From the NCBI GenBank assembly GCA_027451865.1, contig DAIDHW010000001.1, positions 1,127,329-1,191,328 on the forward strand: a DNA stretch of 64,000 nt, in the 5' to 3' direction. Source of the DNA: Leptolyngbyaceae cyanobacterium clean351 (lineage in GTDB: Bacteria > Cyanobacteriota > Cyanobacteriia > DAIDHW01). Below the pieces are notes generated by a model, which worked only from the letters and a program-made list of their open reading frames with translations, was not told where the DNA came from and made no database searches. Made by a program: the position numbers and the translations under genes. Positions 9,288 to 18,687 of this stretch are shown here, piece after piece; positions within the stretch are counted from its first letter, which is position 1, and each line of letters begins with the position of its first letter.

Positions 9288-9467
9288 CTAGATCACTGCC
9301 ACCTGCTTTACCAAGCTTTTAATCACATTGTCCTTGAGCATCAAGAGGCGAGATGCTTGGGTCAACAATTCTAAGAGTTGCTCCCGCGGCATCTGCTCTA
9401 GAGATTCACGCATCAGGCGCATCTGAAATTGCTGCTCAAGAGTTAGTTCGTAGGCATTAGCGTCCAT
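9288..9467 (-). CDS. nblA: NblA phycobilisome degradation adaptor
   Basis: NblA is a small adaptor that delivers phycobiliproteins to Clp protease when cells are starved. The 59-residue frame from ATG 9467 (MDANAYELTLEQQFQMRLM) has the family pattern: ELTLEQQF at the start, a two-helix body, and LLMLKDNVIKSLVKQ at the end. The ATG is preceded by AAGGAG, which settles this start over a longer in-frame ATG at 9569. The size is typical for NblA (about 55-65 residues). Its presence implies that the organism has phycobilisomes. Confidence 0.88.
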   Translation of the reverse strand: MDANAYELTLEQQFQMRLMRESLEQMPREQLLELLTQASRLLMLKDNVIKSLVKQVAVI

Positions 9468-9589
9468 AAGCTCTCCTTGGAAAGGTCTAAGGGCAGGGAG
9501 CGAAAGCGGTGCAATTGTTAATAAATATAACATCAACTTGACAAAAAAACACAACCTCCTGTGAATCATAATTTATGGTAATTGGATCC

Positions 9590-9607
9590 ATCAGCAGTGC
9601 TGTTGAT
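9590..9607. repeat. Imperfect 18-base dyad between nblA and the copper ATPase gene
   Basis: The two nine-base halves, ATCAGCAGT and GCTGTTGAT, are inverted copies at seven of nine positions. The dyad sits in the shared divergent promoter region, so a regulator site is possible. No known consensus fits. Confidence 0.25.
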
Positions 9608-9713
9608 TTCCCATTGCCTGGGAATGAAGCTCTTGTAGCAGTTCAAACTAGGGGAAACCGTTCTGAATGAACAAAATCCTGGTTCAGCCTGGTCCCAGGA
9701 GCCAGGGGAATCT

Positions 9714-11996
9714 TTGTTAGACTCTAGGCACGATTACTCACCCAATCCCCCTCAACCTATGGTCCAGTATTACCCCTACACGATTTCCCTAGAGGTAAAG
9801 GGAATGAGGTGTGCGGGATGTGTTCAGGCGGTAGAAAAAGAGCTCAATCGCACGCCCGGAGTCCTAGGAGCCCAGGTGAATCTAGTGACCGCAGTAGCTA
9901 CGGTCACCTGTGCTCCCGGGCAAGTTGACTCCCAGACTCTAGCAGCAAAGCTGACAGGCGTAGGATTTCCCAGCCGAGTCCAGCATACTCCTAGCTTACC
10001 TGACCTCCAGAACCCCACTGGGCAACTTCTAAGGGCTGCTCTGCTCATCCTCCTCTCTGGCCTAGGACACCTTGGCGTCTCGGGTCTGACCAGCCTGGGC
10101 TTTCATGCCGCCCTGGCCACCATCGCCCTGCTAGGTCCTGGCCGAGAGATCCTCTGGCAGGGGTGGCTCGGTATCCGCCACGGCCGACCGAACATGTACA
10201 CCCTAGTTAGCCTAGGAGCGCTAGCCGCCTACCTGACTAGTTGGGCAGCCCTGCTGTTTCCTGCCTTAGGCTGGGAGTGCTTTTTCGATGAGCCCGTGAT
10301 GCTCGTAGGGTTTATCCTACTTGGCCAGGGGCTAGAGCAGCGAGCCCGGGGTCAGATGGTGGCGGCTCTACGGCGGTTAGTGGACCTCCAACCTCCCACT
10401 GCCCGGCAGATCAGAGACCTCCTAGACCGGGGCCAAGAGGTACCAGTGAATCAAGTCCAGGTAGGAGACTGGCTACGGGTATTGCCGGGAGAGATCATAC
10501 CGGTAGATGGATTTGTGGTGACCGGGGAGACTAGCCTAGATGAGGCAATGTTGACTGGGGAATCAGTGCTAGTCACCAAAGGTCCCGGAGACCAGGTCCG
10601 GGCCGGTACCCTGAATCAACAGGGAGTGGTGGTAATAGAGACTACCCATACGGGAGCGGCAACCACCCTGGCTCAGGTAATTCGGTTAGTGGTGACAGCC
10701 CAAGCCCGCAAGGCGCCGATTCAAAAAGTAGCTGACCAGGTAGCTGGCTACTTTACCTACGGGGTGCTCAGTCTAGCCTTAGCCACCTTTAGTTTTTGGT
10801 ATTTCTGGGGAGCTGCCTGGTGGCCTCAAGTCCTAAACAAGGTTTCCGCAGCGGGCATGCACCTAGCAAATGCCTCCCCCTTGGTCCTCAGTCTGCAGTT
10901 GGCCATCTGTGTTTTAGTGGTGGCCTGTCCCTGCGCCCTCGGTTTAGCCACCCCGACGGCGATCCTAGTGGGCACAGGCTGGGGGGCAGAACGGGGATTA
11001 CTGATCCGGGGGGGGGATGTTCTAGAACAAGCCCAAGGGATTGACACAGTAATTTTTGACAAGACTGGCACCCTGACCATGGGCTCCCCTCGGGTAGTTG
11101 ATTACTTGACCTGGAATGACTTTTCCCTACCGGCCTTGGCCCAGCTGGCCGCCGCTGTAGAACGGGGAACCCACCATCCTCTAGCGGGGGCGATCCAGGC
11201 CTGGGGAGCAAGCTATGATCCCCTGACAGCCGTTGACTTTTACACCGTACCTGGCAAAGGAATTGGGGCAAGGGTCGCAGGAGAACTAGTGCGCCTAGGG
11301 AGTGGCGAGTGGTTAGCTAATCAAGGTATCACCATTCCCGAGGCTGCCCAAGCCCAAGCCTTGACCTGGAACCAGGCTGGTCTGACGGTGGTTTTTGTCG
11401 CCAAGACCGAGCAATTGGTGGGCCTGATCGCCATTACTGACCCTTTACGCCAGGATGCTCTAGAAACAGTCGAGGCTCTGCAGGGCCTTGGTCTGCGCCT
11501 GATTCTGTGTACGGGAGACCGGCCGGAAGTGGCCTACAACGTAGCTAGTCTACTTGGGTTGGCGCCCGAACAGGTTCTAGCCACCCAAGATCCAATGGCC
11601 AAAGCTGCCGCAGTCCGGCAACTGCAGTCCGAGGGCCATCGGGTAGCAATGGTAGGAGATGGAATTAATGATGCCCCGGCCTTAGCTCAGGCAGACTTGA
11701 GCATTGCCCTCGGGGGGGGCACAGGGGTGGCCTTGGAAACCGCCCAAATCGTTTTAATGCAAGACCAGTTGGCAGCGGTAGCTACCGCCTTGCGTTTGAG
11801 CCGGGCTACTTTCCAGAAGATTCGCCAGAATTTGCTGTGGGCTTTTGCCTATAATGTGATCGGAGTGCCGATAGCCGCGGGGGTACTACTTCCTAGTCTT
11901 GGCTGGCTGCTTGATCCGGCTTTAGCTGCCGGTTTGATGGCCTGCAGCTCCCTTAGCGTAGTGGCCAACTCGCTCCTACTGAGACGTCTCACTTAA
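9714..11996 (+). CDS. ctaA: Copper-transporting P1B-type ATPase (CtaA/PacS type)
   Basis: A 760-residue pump that moves Cu(I) across a membrane, in cyanobacteria to supply plastocyanin and cytochrome oxidase. Residues 30-36 (GMRCAGC) form the N-terminal HMA copper site. CPC at 405-407 is the transmembrane copper site. Asp449 in DKTGT is phosphorylated, and GDGINDAPAL is the hinge motif. The TTG start at 9714 follows a GGGGAA element; ATG 9759 is an alternative that would keep every domain. A 17-codon frame starting at 9667 overlaps the TTG. Whether this is the CtaA or the PacS paralogue cannot be decided from one copy. The FHA gene starts four bases downstream. Confidence 0.9.
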   Translation: MLDSRHDYSPNPPQPMVQYYPYTISLEVKGMRCAGCVQAVEKELNRTPGVLGAQVNLVTAVATVTCAPGQVDSQTLAAKLTGVGFPSRVQHTPSLPDLQNPTGQLLRAALLILLSGLGHLGVSGLTSLGFHAALATIALLGPGREILWQGWLGIRHGRPNMYTLVSLGALAAYLTSWAALLFPALGWECFFDEPVMLVGFILLGQGLEQRARGQMVAALRRLVDLQPPTARQIRDLLDRGQEVPVNQVQVGDWLRVLPGEIIPVDGFVVTGETSLDEAMLTGESVLVTKGPGDQVRAGTLNQQGVVVIETTHTGAATTLAQVIRLVVTAQARKAPIQKVADQVAGYFTYGVLSLALATFSFWYFWGAAWWPQVLNKVSAAGMHLANASPLVLSLQLAICVLVVACPCALGLATPTAILVGTGWGAERGLLIRGGDVLEQAQGIDTVIFDKTGTLTMGSPRVVDYLTWNDFSLPALAQLAAAVERGTHHPLAGAIQAWGASYDPLTAVDFYTVPGKGIGARVAGELVRLGSGEWLANQGITIPEAAQAQALTWNQAGLTVVFVAKTEQLVGLIAITDPLRQDALETVEALQGLGLRLILCTGDRPEVAYNVASLLGLAPEQVLATQDPMAKAAAVRQLQSEGHRVAMVGDGINDAPALAQADLSIALGGGTGVALETAQIVLMQDQLAAVATALRLSRATFQKIRQNLLWAFAYNVIGVPIAAGVLLPSLGWLLDPALAAGLMACSSLSVVANSLLLRRLT

Positions 11997-12000
11997 CCCA

Positions 12001-12456
12001 ATGCCCCAAGCCCCCCACCAAAATCACATCCTTATAATCGAGGATGACAAGGGAAGGAGAGAATTTCTCTTGGATGGGCCTGTTTACGTTATCGGTCGAG
12101 ACTCCAAGGCGGATATTCGTCTTGTATCTCAGTTTGTCTCCCGCCGGCACGCCACCCTAGTGCAACTACCTGGTCAAGATAATAGCTTCCATTACCGAAT
12201 CACCGACGGAACCCTAGACGGCAAACTGAGTGCTAATGGGATTCTGGTCAACGGTCGTAAGGTGGCTGTCCACGACTTGGTTAACGAAGACGAAATTGTT
12301 TTTGGTCCTCGAGTCAAGGCATTGTACTATCTCCTGCGTCGCGACGCCATCTTCACCCTACCGCCAGACGAGTTTGATATTACTCTAATCAGCCCAAATA
12401 TGATTGAGGATGAAGAGCCCTTAGCCGAAGATGATATCCCCACTGATAATTTTTAG
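12001..12456 (+). CDS. FHA-domain protein
   Basis: A 151-residue soluble protein with one forkhead-associated domain, a phosphothreonine-binding fold. VIGRDSKADIRL and SRRHATL are the conserved Gly-Arg and Ser-Arg-His motifs (about residues 30-55), and SANGILVNGRK is the Asn-Gly turn near 78-88. The tail after about residue 115 is acidic (EDEEPLAEDDIPTD) and probably disordered. It follows the copper ATPase by four bases, so the two are co-transcribed, although a functional link is not evident. Its stop shares TTAG with the stop of the convergent Mini-RNase III gene. Confidence 0.88.
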   Translation: MPQAPHQNHILIIEDDKGRREFLLDGPVYVIGRDSKADIRLVSQFVSRRHATLVQLPGQDNSFHYRITDGTLDGKLSANGILVNGRKVAVHDLVNEDEIVFGPRVKALYYLLRRDAIFTLPPDEFDITLISPNMIEDEEPLAEDDIPTDNF

Positions 12457-12815
12457 GGGACCTCTAGGCGGCCCAACAGCTCCTCCAATCGTTCCGGGTC
12501 AGTAATGTACAGAAACCCAAGCAGAGTTTCGAGGGCGCTCGCTTGACCGTAAATACCCGACTCCAGCCGCCTAGGCCCTGAACCTGCACTGTTGCGCCCT
12601 CGCCGCACCCATCCTTGCTCCTCCTCCGTCAAGTCCGGCAGCAGCCTTAGGAGATGCTGGGCCTGCTTTTCTGCCCTGGTTTGGGCTATCACCTGATTAT
12701 GGTAGTCTCCCAAGCGCTTTGGGGGCCACAGTAATAATCGACGAATATGCAATTCATAAACTGCATCCCCCAGGTAGGCCAAGGCCGCCGGCGAGAGTTC
12801 AGCGCTGCTCCTCAA
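12453..12815 (-). CDS. mrnC: Mini-ribonuclease III
   Basis: A 120-residue RNase III-type catalytic domain without a double-stranded RNA-binding domain, as in Mini-III, which trims 23S rRNA precursors. The signature YLGDAVYELHIR near the N-terminus and ALETLLGFLYI near the C-terminus hold the acidic metal ligands, and VRRGRNS is the family's internal motif. The ATG overlaps the stop of the upstream protease gene by four bases, so the two genes form a coupled pair. Confidence 0.9.
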   Translation of the reverse strand: MRSSAELSPAALAYLGDAVYELHIRRLLLWPPKRLGDYHNQVIAQTRAEKQAQHLLRLLPDLTEEEQGWVRRGRNSAGSGPRRLESGIYGQASALETLLGFLYITDPERLEELLGRLEVP

Positions 12816-14038
12816 GGCACACCGGCTACTTGGGAGGGAGCGGACAACAACTGCAGGGCTACCTGGTACTGTCTATCGGCAGCGGTAGCTAGCAAGCTAG
12901 GGTCAGCAATCTTACTTGGTACTTCCACATCCGGGTGGATCCCTTGCCGATGGATGTCCCGGTGGTTCGGCGTTTGGTAGCGGGCTACGGTGATCGCCAG
13001 GCCTGACCCATCACTTAGTTCGAACAGAGACTGAATCAGGCCCTTGCCGTAGGTAGTCTCTCCTACCAGTTGGGCCCGGTGATTATCCTGGAGAGCTCCG
13101 GCCAAGATTTCGCCAGCACTGGCCGTACCCTCATTAACCAGAACCACAAGGGGGGCACAGGTCACCGCAGTCCCGTTGGCCAAAAAGCTACCGAGGATTC
13201 CCTGACGATTAACAGTGTAGACGATGGTACCTTTGTCCAACCACAGACGGGCAATTTCGATCCCTGCCTGAAGCAGCCCTCCCGGGTTATTGCGCAAGTC
13301 TAGGATGTAAGCCCCTACCCCCTGGGCCTGCATGGCTTTGATGCTGCTGCTGAGCTCAGTTACCGCATTGGCATTGAATTGGTCGAGGCGTAGATAACCC
13401 ACCGGGACTGGACCAACTTCCAGGTGGGTGGAGACTGGATTAACACTGATGTGGTCCCGGGTAAGGGATACTGGCCGGGCTGGTGCAGACCCGGTTTGAA
13501 TCATCAGCACAACTTGAGACCCCGCCGGGCCGCGTAGCCGCGCCGCCGCTTCATCAAGGGTAAAGTTGGGGGTGGGCTGGCCGTCAATAGCTAGAATTTG
13601 GTCACGGGGGGCAATCCCGGCAGCTGCCGCCGGGGAGCCGTGGAGGGGAGCAATCACCTCTAAAATTCCAGTCTCAGGATTGCGGGTGACCTGGAGTCCC
13701 ACCCCCATCAGTTCCCCCGCCGTGGCACTCTGTAAACCCTGATACTGATCAGGGGGCATAAACCGAGTGAAGGGGTCATCGAGGGTATTTAGTAGCTTCT
13801 GAATCGCAGCATAGGTAGCCTGCCGGTCCGGGAGGGGCTGCCTGAGTCCTTCCTGGCGAAGAGCCCACCAGTTTTGGTGATTAAAGGAGGGGTCTACGTA
13901 GGCTTGGTCTACTAGGCGCCAGGCTTCACTAAACAGTTGGTGTTCTGCACTCAGGGCCTGGGCTGGGGTGGCCCCAGTTCCCCACACCAGCACTAACGCT
14001 AGGAAGAACCGCCAGAGGCGGGGAATAAGCATGCTCAT
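12812..14038 (-). CDS. Carboxyl-terminal processing protease (S41 family)
   Basis: A 408-residue secreted serine protease of the CtpA/CtpB group; in cyanobacteria CtpA trims the D1 precursor of photosystem II. A signal peptide ends near residue 29 (TPAQALSAE). A PDZ domain follows at roughly 95-180 (GVGLQVTRN, IAPRDQILAIDG). The catalytic Ser lies in GTASAGEILAG and the Lys in TTYGKGLIQS. There are usually several paralogues per genome, so I do not assign CtpA or CtpB. The start may be ATG 14038 or ATG 14032. The stop overlaps mrnC by four bases. petB lies divergently 119 bases away. Confidence 0.88.
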   Translation of the reverse strand: MSMLIPRLWRFFLALVLVWGTGATPAQALSAEHQLFSEAWRLVDQAYVDPSFNHQNWWALRQEGLRQPLPDRQATYAAIQKLLNTLDDPFTRFMPPDQYQGLQSATAGELMGVGLQVTRNPETGILEVIAPLHGSPAAAAGIAPRDQILAIDGQPTPNFTLDEAAARLRGPAGSQVVLMIQTGSAPARPVSLTRDHISVNPVSTHLEVGPVPVGYLRLDQFNANAVTELSSSIKAMQAQGVGAYILDLRNNPGGLLQAGIEIARLWLDKGTIVYTVNRQGILGSFLANGTAVTCAPLVVLVNEGTASAGEILAGALQDNHRAQLVGETTYGKGLIQSLFELSDGSGLAITVARYQTPNHRDIHRQGIHPDVEVPSKIADPSLLATAADRQYQVALQLLSAPSQVAGVP

Positions 14039-14157
14039 GGAGTTGATTCTAACTTAAGATAACTAAGGCTTATGCTCCCAATGGCGAGGTTAAGGCGTGT
14101 TAAGATGAATACCAGACCCCCAAGCCCTTGGGGACGCCATTTTTACGCCCTGGAATC

Positions 14158-14826
14158 ATGTTTACCAAACAAGTTACTAACTCTAAAGCCTTCCAGTGGT
14201 TTCAAGAGCGCCTAGAGATTCAAGCCCTAGCAGATGATATTTCTAGCAAGTACGTGCCTCCCCACGTCAATATCTTCTACTGCCTGGGGGGCATCACCCT
14301 AGTCTGCTTCTTGATCCAGTTTGCCACCGGCTTCGCCATGACCTTTTACTATCGGCCTACCGTAGCTGAAGCCTTTACCTCGGTGCAATACCTAATGACC
14401 GAGGTTAGTTTCGGCTGGCTGATCCGGTCGGTACATCGCTGGTCCGCCAGCATGATGGTGCTGATGATGATTCTGCACGTGTTCCGGGTTTACCTGACCG
14501 GGGGCTTTAAAAAGCCTCGGGAGCTAACCTGGGTCACAGGAGTCATCCTGGCCGTGATCACGGTCTCCTTTGGGGTAACTGGTTACTCCCTCCCCTGGGA
14601 CCAGGTCGGTTACTGGGCGGTCAAGATTGTTTCTGGGGTTCCCGAGGCTATACCCGTGGTTGGTACCCTAGCAGCTGATCTGCTGCGCGGCGGCTCCAGC
14701 GTAGGTCAAGCAACCCTCACCCGCTACTACAGTGCTCACACCTTCGTCTTACCTTGGTTGATTGCGGTCTTCATGCTGATGCATTTTCTGATGATCCGCA
14801 AACAAGGCATTTCTGGTCCCCTTTAA
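14158..14826 (+). CDS. petB: Cytochrome b6
   Basis: The haem-bearing core of the thylakoid cytochrome b6f complex. Starting at ATG 14158 ([19 protein letters not shown]) gives exactly the canonical 222 residues; an in-frame ATG at 14128 would add a non-conserved extension. Four membrane helices carry the bis-histidine ligands ([22 protein letters not shown] and [20 protein letters not shown]), and Cys35 in IFYCLGG is the residue that binds haem c-n. petD follows 22 bases later, so the two are co-transcribed. Confidence 0.98.
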   Translation: MFTKQVTNSKAFQWFQERLEIQALADDISSKYVPPHVNIFYCLGGITLVCFLIQFATGFAMTFYYRPTVAEAFTSVQYLMTEVSFGWLIRSVHRWSASMMVLMMILHVFRVYLTGGFKKPRELTWVTGVILAVITVSFGVTGYSLPWDQVGYWAVKIVSGVPEAIPVVGTLAADLLRGGSSVGQATLTRYYSAHTFVLPWLIAVFMLMHFLMIRKQGISGPL

Positions 14827-14848
14827 TTGGTTAAGGAAACCTCCCTCC

Positions 14849-15331
14849 ATGAGTATTATCAAAAAGCCTGACCTGAGCGACCCGGAGTTACGGGCTAAAC
14901 TGGCCCAAGGCATGGGTCACAACTACTACGGTGAGCCCGCTTGGCCCAACGACTTGCTCTACGTATTCCCGGTTGTGATGTTGGGCACCCTAGCCCTGTG
15001 CGTGGGCTTAGCAGTACTAGACCCGGCTATGGTCGGTGAGCCCGCTAACCCCTTTGCCACTCCCCTGGAAATCCTGCCCGAGTGGTACCTATACCCAGTA
15101 TTTGATATTCTGCGTACGGTCCCCAACAAGCTGCTAGGAGTGGCGCTCATGGGCTCGATTCCCTTGGGTCTGATCCTAGTGCCGTTTATCGAGAGCGTTA
15201 ACAAATTTCAAAATCCCTTCCGCCGGCCCGTGGCCATGGCCATCTTTTTGTTTGGTACCTTCGTGACCATCTGGTTGGGTATTGGGGCGACCATGCCCAT
15301 TGATAAGGCAATTACCCTGGGGCTTTTTTAG
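14849..15331 (+). CDS. petD: Cytochrome b6f complex subunit IV
   Basis: A 160-residue, three-helix subunit that completes the quinol-oxidation site of b6f with petB. The motif [14 protein letters not shown] contains the conserved PEWY of the Qo site. Length and start ([18 protein letters not shown]) are canonical. It is preceded by AAGGAAA. A clear terminator follows 27 bases after the stop, ending the petBD operon. Confidence 0.98.
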   Translation: MSIIKKPDLSDPELRAKLAQGMGHNYYGEPAWPNDLLYVFPVVMLGTLALCVGLAVLDPAMVGEPANPFATPLEILPEWYLYPVFDILRTVPNKLLGVALMGSIPLGLILVPFIESVNKFQNPFRRPVAMAIFLFGTFVTIWLGIGATMPIDKAITLGLF

Positions 15332-15357
15332 ACCCGCTACTGCGGTGGAGAAATGGG

Positions 15358-15387
15358 AAAGGCCTGTTTTTTAGACAGGCCTTTTTT
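15358..15387. terminator. Bidirectional rho-independent terminator between petD and rplL
   Basis: AAAGGCCTGT pairs with ACAGGCCTTT around a seven-base loop, and both strands end in a run of T. It sits between two convergent operons and can stop both. Confidence 0.92.
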
Positions 15388-15407
15388 GTAACTATTGGCG
15401 TAACTGC

Positions 15408-15809
15408 TTACTTGATCCCGACCTTAGCTCCAGCTTCCTCTAGCTGCTTTTTCAGGTCTTCCGCTTCTGGCTTGGGAACACTTTCCTTGACAGCCTTAGG
15501 GGCTGCCTCGACTAAGTCCTTGGCTTCCTTCAGACCGAGGCCGGTGATGGCCCGCACCACCTTCAAAATGGCGATCTTCTTATCGGCGGGTACGTCCTCA
15601 AGGATGACTGCAAATTCGGTTTGCTCTTCTACCTCCTCTACAGGGGCTGTCGCTGTCGCTCCCGGGGCCGCCGCCATCATCATCATGCCGCCAGCGGGGG
15701 CTGCCGCACTGACCCCAAAGGCTTCCTCAATTTGCTTGACTAGTTCGGAGGCTTCTAGCAGGGTCAAGGATTTTAGTTGTTCGAGAATTTCATCGGTTTT
15801 AGCAGACAT
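15408..15809 (-). CDS. rplL: 50S ribosomal protein L7/L12
   Basis: The stalk protein that recruits translation GTPases. The 133-residue product has the N-terminal dimerisation helix ([20 protein letters not shown]), an Ala/Met-rich hinge (about residues 37-57) and the C-terminal domain with [30 protein letters not shown] precedes the ATG. It is the last gene of the leftward ribosomal cluster, 47 bases after rplJ. Confidence 0.98.
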   Translation of the reverse strand: MSAKTDEILEQLKSLTLLEASELVKQIEEAFGVSAAAPAGGMMMMAAAPGATATAPVEEVEEQTEFAVILEDVPADKKIAILKVVRAITGLGLKEAKDLVEAAPKAVKESVPKPEAEDLKKQLEEAGAKVGIK

Positions 15810-15856
15810 GGAATTAACTCCTGTAAGTGAGAGGTCTTCGTAACTAATTTGGTAGC

Positions 15857-16423
15857 CTAGGAGGCCGCCGGTTCTCGCTCGGACACGGCACGAATAGCTC
15901 GCACCAGGGAACCTGGCACTTCCTGAACACCCACCGCCAGTTGGGTCGGCACGGCGTGGAGGCCAACGGCCAATCGGGTAGGAACTGCGACCAAGGCTCC
16001 GGCAATGCGGCCCATCAACTCCTCGCGCGAGGGAAGCTCGGTCAAGGCTTTGACATCGTCTGGGGTCAAGGCCTGGCCAGAGAATACCCCGCCCCGCAGT
16101 TCGGTCTTTTTGCTGACCCGCTGGAATTCCTGGTAGGCCTTGATGGCCCCCTTCATGTCCTCCTGCACCAGCAAAAAGATTGATGCCCCCTTGAGGAACT
16201 TACGCATCGGCTGCCACTGGGGGTCTTCTCTGACTGCCAATTCCATCAGAGTATTTTTAGCCATGCGGCACTGGGTACCACTAGGCTGCATCCGGCGGCG
16301 TAGGTCAGTCATTTCGGCTACGCTCAGACCCTGGTACTCGATCACTAGACCAAGCTGGCTTTGACTGAGGGTGGTTTTTAGCCGCTCCACAATGTGTTCT
16401 TTATCTTCTCGAGTTCTACCCAT
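15857..16423 (-). CDS. rplJ: 50S ribosomal protein L10
   Basis: A 188-residue stalk base protein that anchors L7/L12 dimers to the 50S subunit. [19 protein letters not shown] and KNTLMELAV are family motifs, and the C-terminal helix that carries L12 is present. A strong AGGAGGTGA lies upstream of the ATG. The 188 bases before the gene hold the L10-type leader and an attenuator, so expression of rplJ-rplL is probably autoregulated separately from rplK-rplA. Confidence 0.97.
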   Translation of the reverse strand: MGRTREDKEHIVERLKTTLSQSQLGLVIEYQGLSVAEMTDLRRRMQPSGTQCRMAKNTLMELAVREDPQWQPMRKFLKGASIFLLVQEDMKGAIKAYQEFQRVSKKTELRGGVFSGQALTPDDVKALTELPSREELMGRIAGALVAVPTRLAVGLHAVPTQLAVGVQEVPGSLVRAIRAVSEREPAAS

Positions 16424-16461
16424 TTTCTGAATCTCACCTCCTGAATTGGGGCTAAAACATC

Positions 16462-16488
16462 AAAAACCCCGTCAATAGAGCCGGGGTT
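16462..16488 (-). terminator. Attenuator/terminator hairpin ahead of rplJ
   Basis: On the minus strand AACCCCG pairs with CGGGGTT and is followed by a T-run, which is a rho-independent terminator lying between rplA and rplJ. It directly follows the L10-leader-like element, so premature termination is likely its regulatory output. Confidence 0.8.
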
Positions 16489-16600
16489 ACACATGCCAAT
16501 TAGGGATTGGCAAACTTGTGCAAACCTAGGCAGGAAATTAAACATGCGCACCTGCTGTCTCGGGCTTGGCCTATGCAGTTGTGGAATTTTGCGACCGGTT
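16489..16600 (-). promoter_or_regulatory. L10-type ribosomal protein leader
   Basis: The minus-strand transcript between rplA and rplJ contains GCCCGAGACAGCAGGTGC, then CCTGCCTAGGTTT, which can pair as CAGG with CCTG around an internal bulge. This is the arrangement I recall for the L10 leader, bound by L10-L12. A second hairpin, GCCAAT/ATTGGC (16495-16511), follows and then the attenuator. The match is from memory of the motif and was not computed. Confidence 0.7.
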
Positions 16601-16611
16601 AACCCCCAAGG

Positions 16612-17319
16612 TTAGATAACTTCAGCCAACTTCAGGTCGCGCAGAGCACTTACGTCTACCTGAATAGCCGGACCCATGGTGGCACAGACAAACACAGTCC
16701 GCCAGTAGCGCCCCTTTGCTCCACTGGGACGGTTGCGGTCTATGGCCTCCTGGAGGGACTTGAGGTTGACTAACAGGTCACCAGCGGCAAAGGCGGCCTT
16801 ACCGAACAGGACATGGACAATTCCGGTCCGGTCAACGCGGAACTCTAGTTTCCCGGCCTTGAATTCGGCGATTGCTCCTGCCAAGTCAAAGGTGACTGTG
16901 CCGCCTTTGGGGGAGGGCATTAGCCCCCGGGGCCCTAGCATCTTCCCTAACTTAGCCACCTGGGGCATCATGTCGGGGGTAGCAATCAATTTATCAAAGT
17001 CAAGCCGGCCCTTTTGAATCTCCTCGATTAGGTCCTCTGAACCGACAATATCAGCACCAACCGCTTCATTGACTTTTTCTCCCCGGGCAATCACTGCTAC
17101 CCGTACGGTTTGACCAGTCCCCTTGGGCAGGACTACGGTAGTACGCAGTTGCTGATCAGCGTACTTAGGGTCAATTCCGAGGCGGATATGGGCCTCTGCC
17201 GACTCGGGGAATTTGGCAGTGGCGGTTTCCTTAAGAAGTTGTAGGGCCTCTAGGGGCGAGTAGGGACGGTCAGCAACCTGCTGGCTGAGCTGGGCCAGAC
17301 GACGGGAAATTTTCTTCAT
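16612..17319 (-). CDS. rplA: 50S ribosomal protein L1
   Basis: A 235-residue protein of the L1 stalk, which moves deacylated tRNA out of the E site. [20 protein letters not shown] and the signature [15 protein letters not shown] are diagnostic. AAGGAG precedes the ATG. It lies 61 bases downstream of rplK in the usual pair. In bacteria L1 represses its own operon by binding the rplK leader. Confidence 0.98.
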   Translation of the reverse strand: MKKISRRLAQLSQQVADRPYSPLEALQLLKETATAKFPESAEAHIRLGIDPKYADQQLRTTVVLPKGTGQTVRVAVIARGEKVNEAVGADIVGSEDLIEEIQKGRLDFDKLIATPDMMPQVAKLGKMLGPRGLMPSPKGGTVTFDLAGAIAEFKAGKLEFRVDRTGIVHVLFGKAAFAAGDLLVNLKSLQEAIDRNRPSGAKGRYWRTVFVCATMGPAIQVDVSALRDLKLAEVI

Positions 17320-17380
17320 CAGAACTCCTTGGGGTCAGTGGCGAGGTGTTAGCTCTCCCCCAGATATAAAGATCAAGCAA

Positions 17381-17806
17381 TCAATCGACTACGGTCACAC
17401 CCATGTTCCGAGCGGTGCCGGCGACAATCCGCATGGCCGCTTCGATGTCATTGGCATTCAGGTCGGGTAACTTGATTTGGGCGATTTCCCGCAACTGGCT
17501 TTGGGTAATTTTGCCTACTTTCTTTTTGTTAGGTTCTCCCGAACCTGAGGTTACTCCTGCCGCCTTGGCGATCAGCTTCGAGGCGGGGGGGGTTTTGAGG
17601 ATGAAGGTAAAACTACGGTCCTCAAAGACAGAGATTTCCACAGGAATAACCATCCCCACCTGGTCAGCGGTACGGGCATTGTATTCCTTACAGAACATCA
17701 TAATGTTCACCCCGTGCTGACCCAAGGCGGGGCCAACGGGAGGGGCAGGATTAGCTTTCCCGGCCGGGAGGGCTAATTTAATAATTGCAACAACTTTCTT
17801 GGCCAT
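17381..17806 (-). CDS. rplK: 50S ribosomal protein L11
   Basis: A 141-residue protein of the GTPase-associated centre. The start [20 protein letters not shown], the [15 protein letters not shown] motif and the C-terminal [10 protein letters not shown] are canonical. I chose ATG 17806, which has GAAGG upstream, over the TTG at 17815. It follows nusG almost directly. Confidence 0.97.
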   Translation of the reverse strand: MAKKVVAIIKLALPAGKANPAPPVGPALGQHGVNIMMFCKEYNARTADQVGMVIPVEISVFEDRSFTFILKTPPASKLIAKAAGVTSGSGEPNKKKVGKITQSQLREIAQIKLPDLNANDIEAAMRIVAGTARNMGVTVVD

Positions 17807-17815
17807 AACCTTCAA

Positions 17816-18433
17816 CTAGCTCTGTTTTTCTACCTGATTAAACTCCAACTCCACCGGGGTGTCCCGACCGAAGATCGACAGCAACACTTTCAGCTTGCTC
17901 CGCTCTGGGCTAACCTCCACGACTTCCCCTTCAAAGTCCTTGAAGGGGCCAGACAGCACCAGAATCTTGTCTCCAGGCAGCATGTTGACCTTGATAATGG
18001 CCTTCTTTTCTTGGGTTTGCTTGAAGACCCGGTCCACCTCCTGTAGATTCAAGGCCATGGGCTTGACGTGGCCCCGGCCCCGCCCAGAGCGGCCCCGCTG
18101 TTCAGCCCCCACAAAGTTGATTACGTGGGGGGTACTTTTGACCACCTGCCAGGTTTCATCATCCATGATCATGTACACCAACACATAACCCGGGAAGACT
18201 TTCTCCTCCGCATTGTGGCGACTACCATCCTTGCGTACCTTTACCACGGGGCTTTGGGGAATTTCCACCTGTAGGATACGACTGGCCACATCGAGGGTCT
18301 GAGCCCGCTGCTCCAGGTTAGTCTTGACTCGTTTCTCACAACCCGAAGCCACCTGGACAGCGTACCAAGAGGCTGCTCCTACTGGGTTGAGATGATCCGC
18401 GTCGGTGACTTCGGTGCCAACTCCGGAATTCAT
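17816..18433 (-). CDS. nusG: Transcription termination/antitermination factor NusG
   Basis: A 205-residue factor that binds RNA polymerase and links it to Rho or ribosomes. The N-terminal NGN domain starts at WYAVQVASGCEKRV, and the C-terminal KOW domain contains PGDKILVLSGPFKDFEGEV. The ATG overlaps the secE stop (ATGA), so the two are translationally coupled. Confidence 0.97.
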   Translation of the reverse strand: MNSGVGTEVTDADHLNPVGAASWYAVQVASGCEKRVKTNLEQRAQTLDVASRILQVEIPQSPVVKVRKDGSRHNAEEKVFPGYVLVYMIMDDETWQVVKSTPHVINFVGAEQRGRSGRGRGHVKPMALNLQEVDRVFKQTQEKKAIIKVNMLPGDKILVLSGPFKDFEGEVVEVSPERSKLKVLLSIFGRDTPVELEFNQVEKQS

Positions 18434-18654
18434 CTGAACACCTGACCTGCTATCCAGGTAAATAAGTTATCGACCACGTAGATTAAGGAGGCAAGCAAAA
18501 CTACCATCAACAGCACGGCCACAGACTCACTGATCAGCTGCTGCCGACCGGGCCAGACTACCTTATCTAGTTCCTCTTTCGTCTCCCGAAGGAAAGCCAC
18601 CAAACCGAACCGGGGCTGTTCCTCTGGGGGGGTTGCCAGGTCTCTCTTCGCCAC
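18430..18654 (-). CDS. secE: Preprotein translocase subunit SecE
   Basis: A single-helix subunit that clamps SecY. The conserved amphipathic stretch FLRETKEELDKVVWPGRQQL precedes one membrane helix (SVAVLLMVVLLASLIYVVDNLF). The open frame reaches back into the tRNA-Trp gene, so the first in-frame Met cannot be the start. GTG 18654, six bases after GGAAGG, gives 74 residues and is my choice; GTG 18660 is possible. It is coupled to nusG by ATGA. Confidence 0.9.
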   Translation of the reverse strand: MAKRDLATPPEEQPRFGLVAFLRETKEELDKVVWPGRQQLISESVAVLLMVVLLASLIYVVDNLFTWIAGQVFR

Positions 18655-18687
18655 AATCACCCTTCCCTTTGGTAGTTCTTGCTCAAG

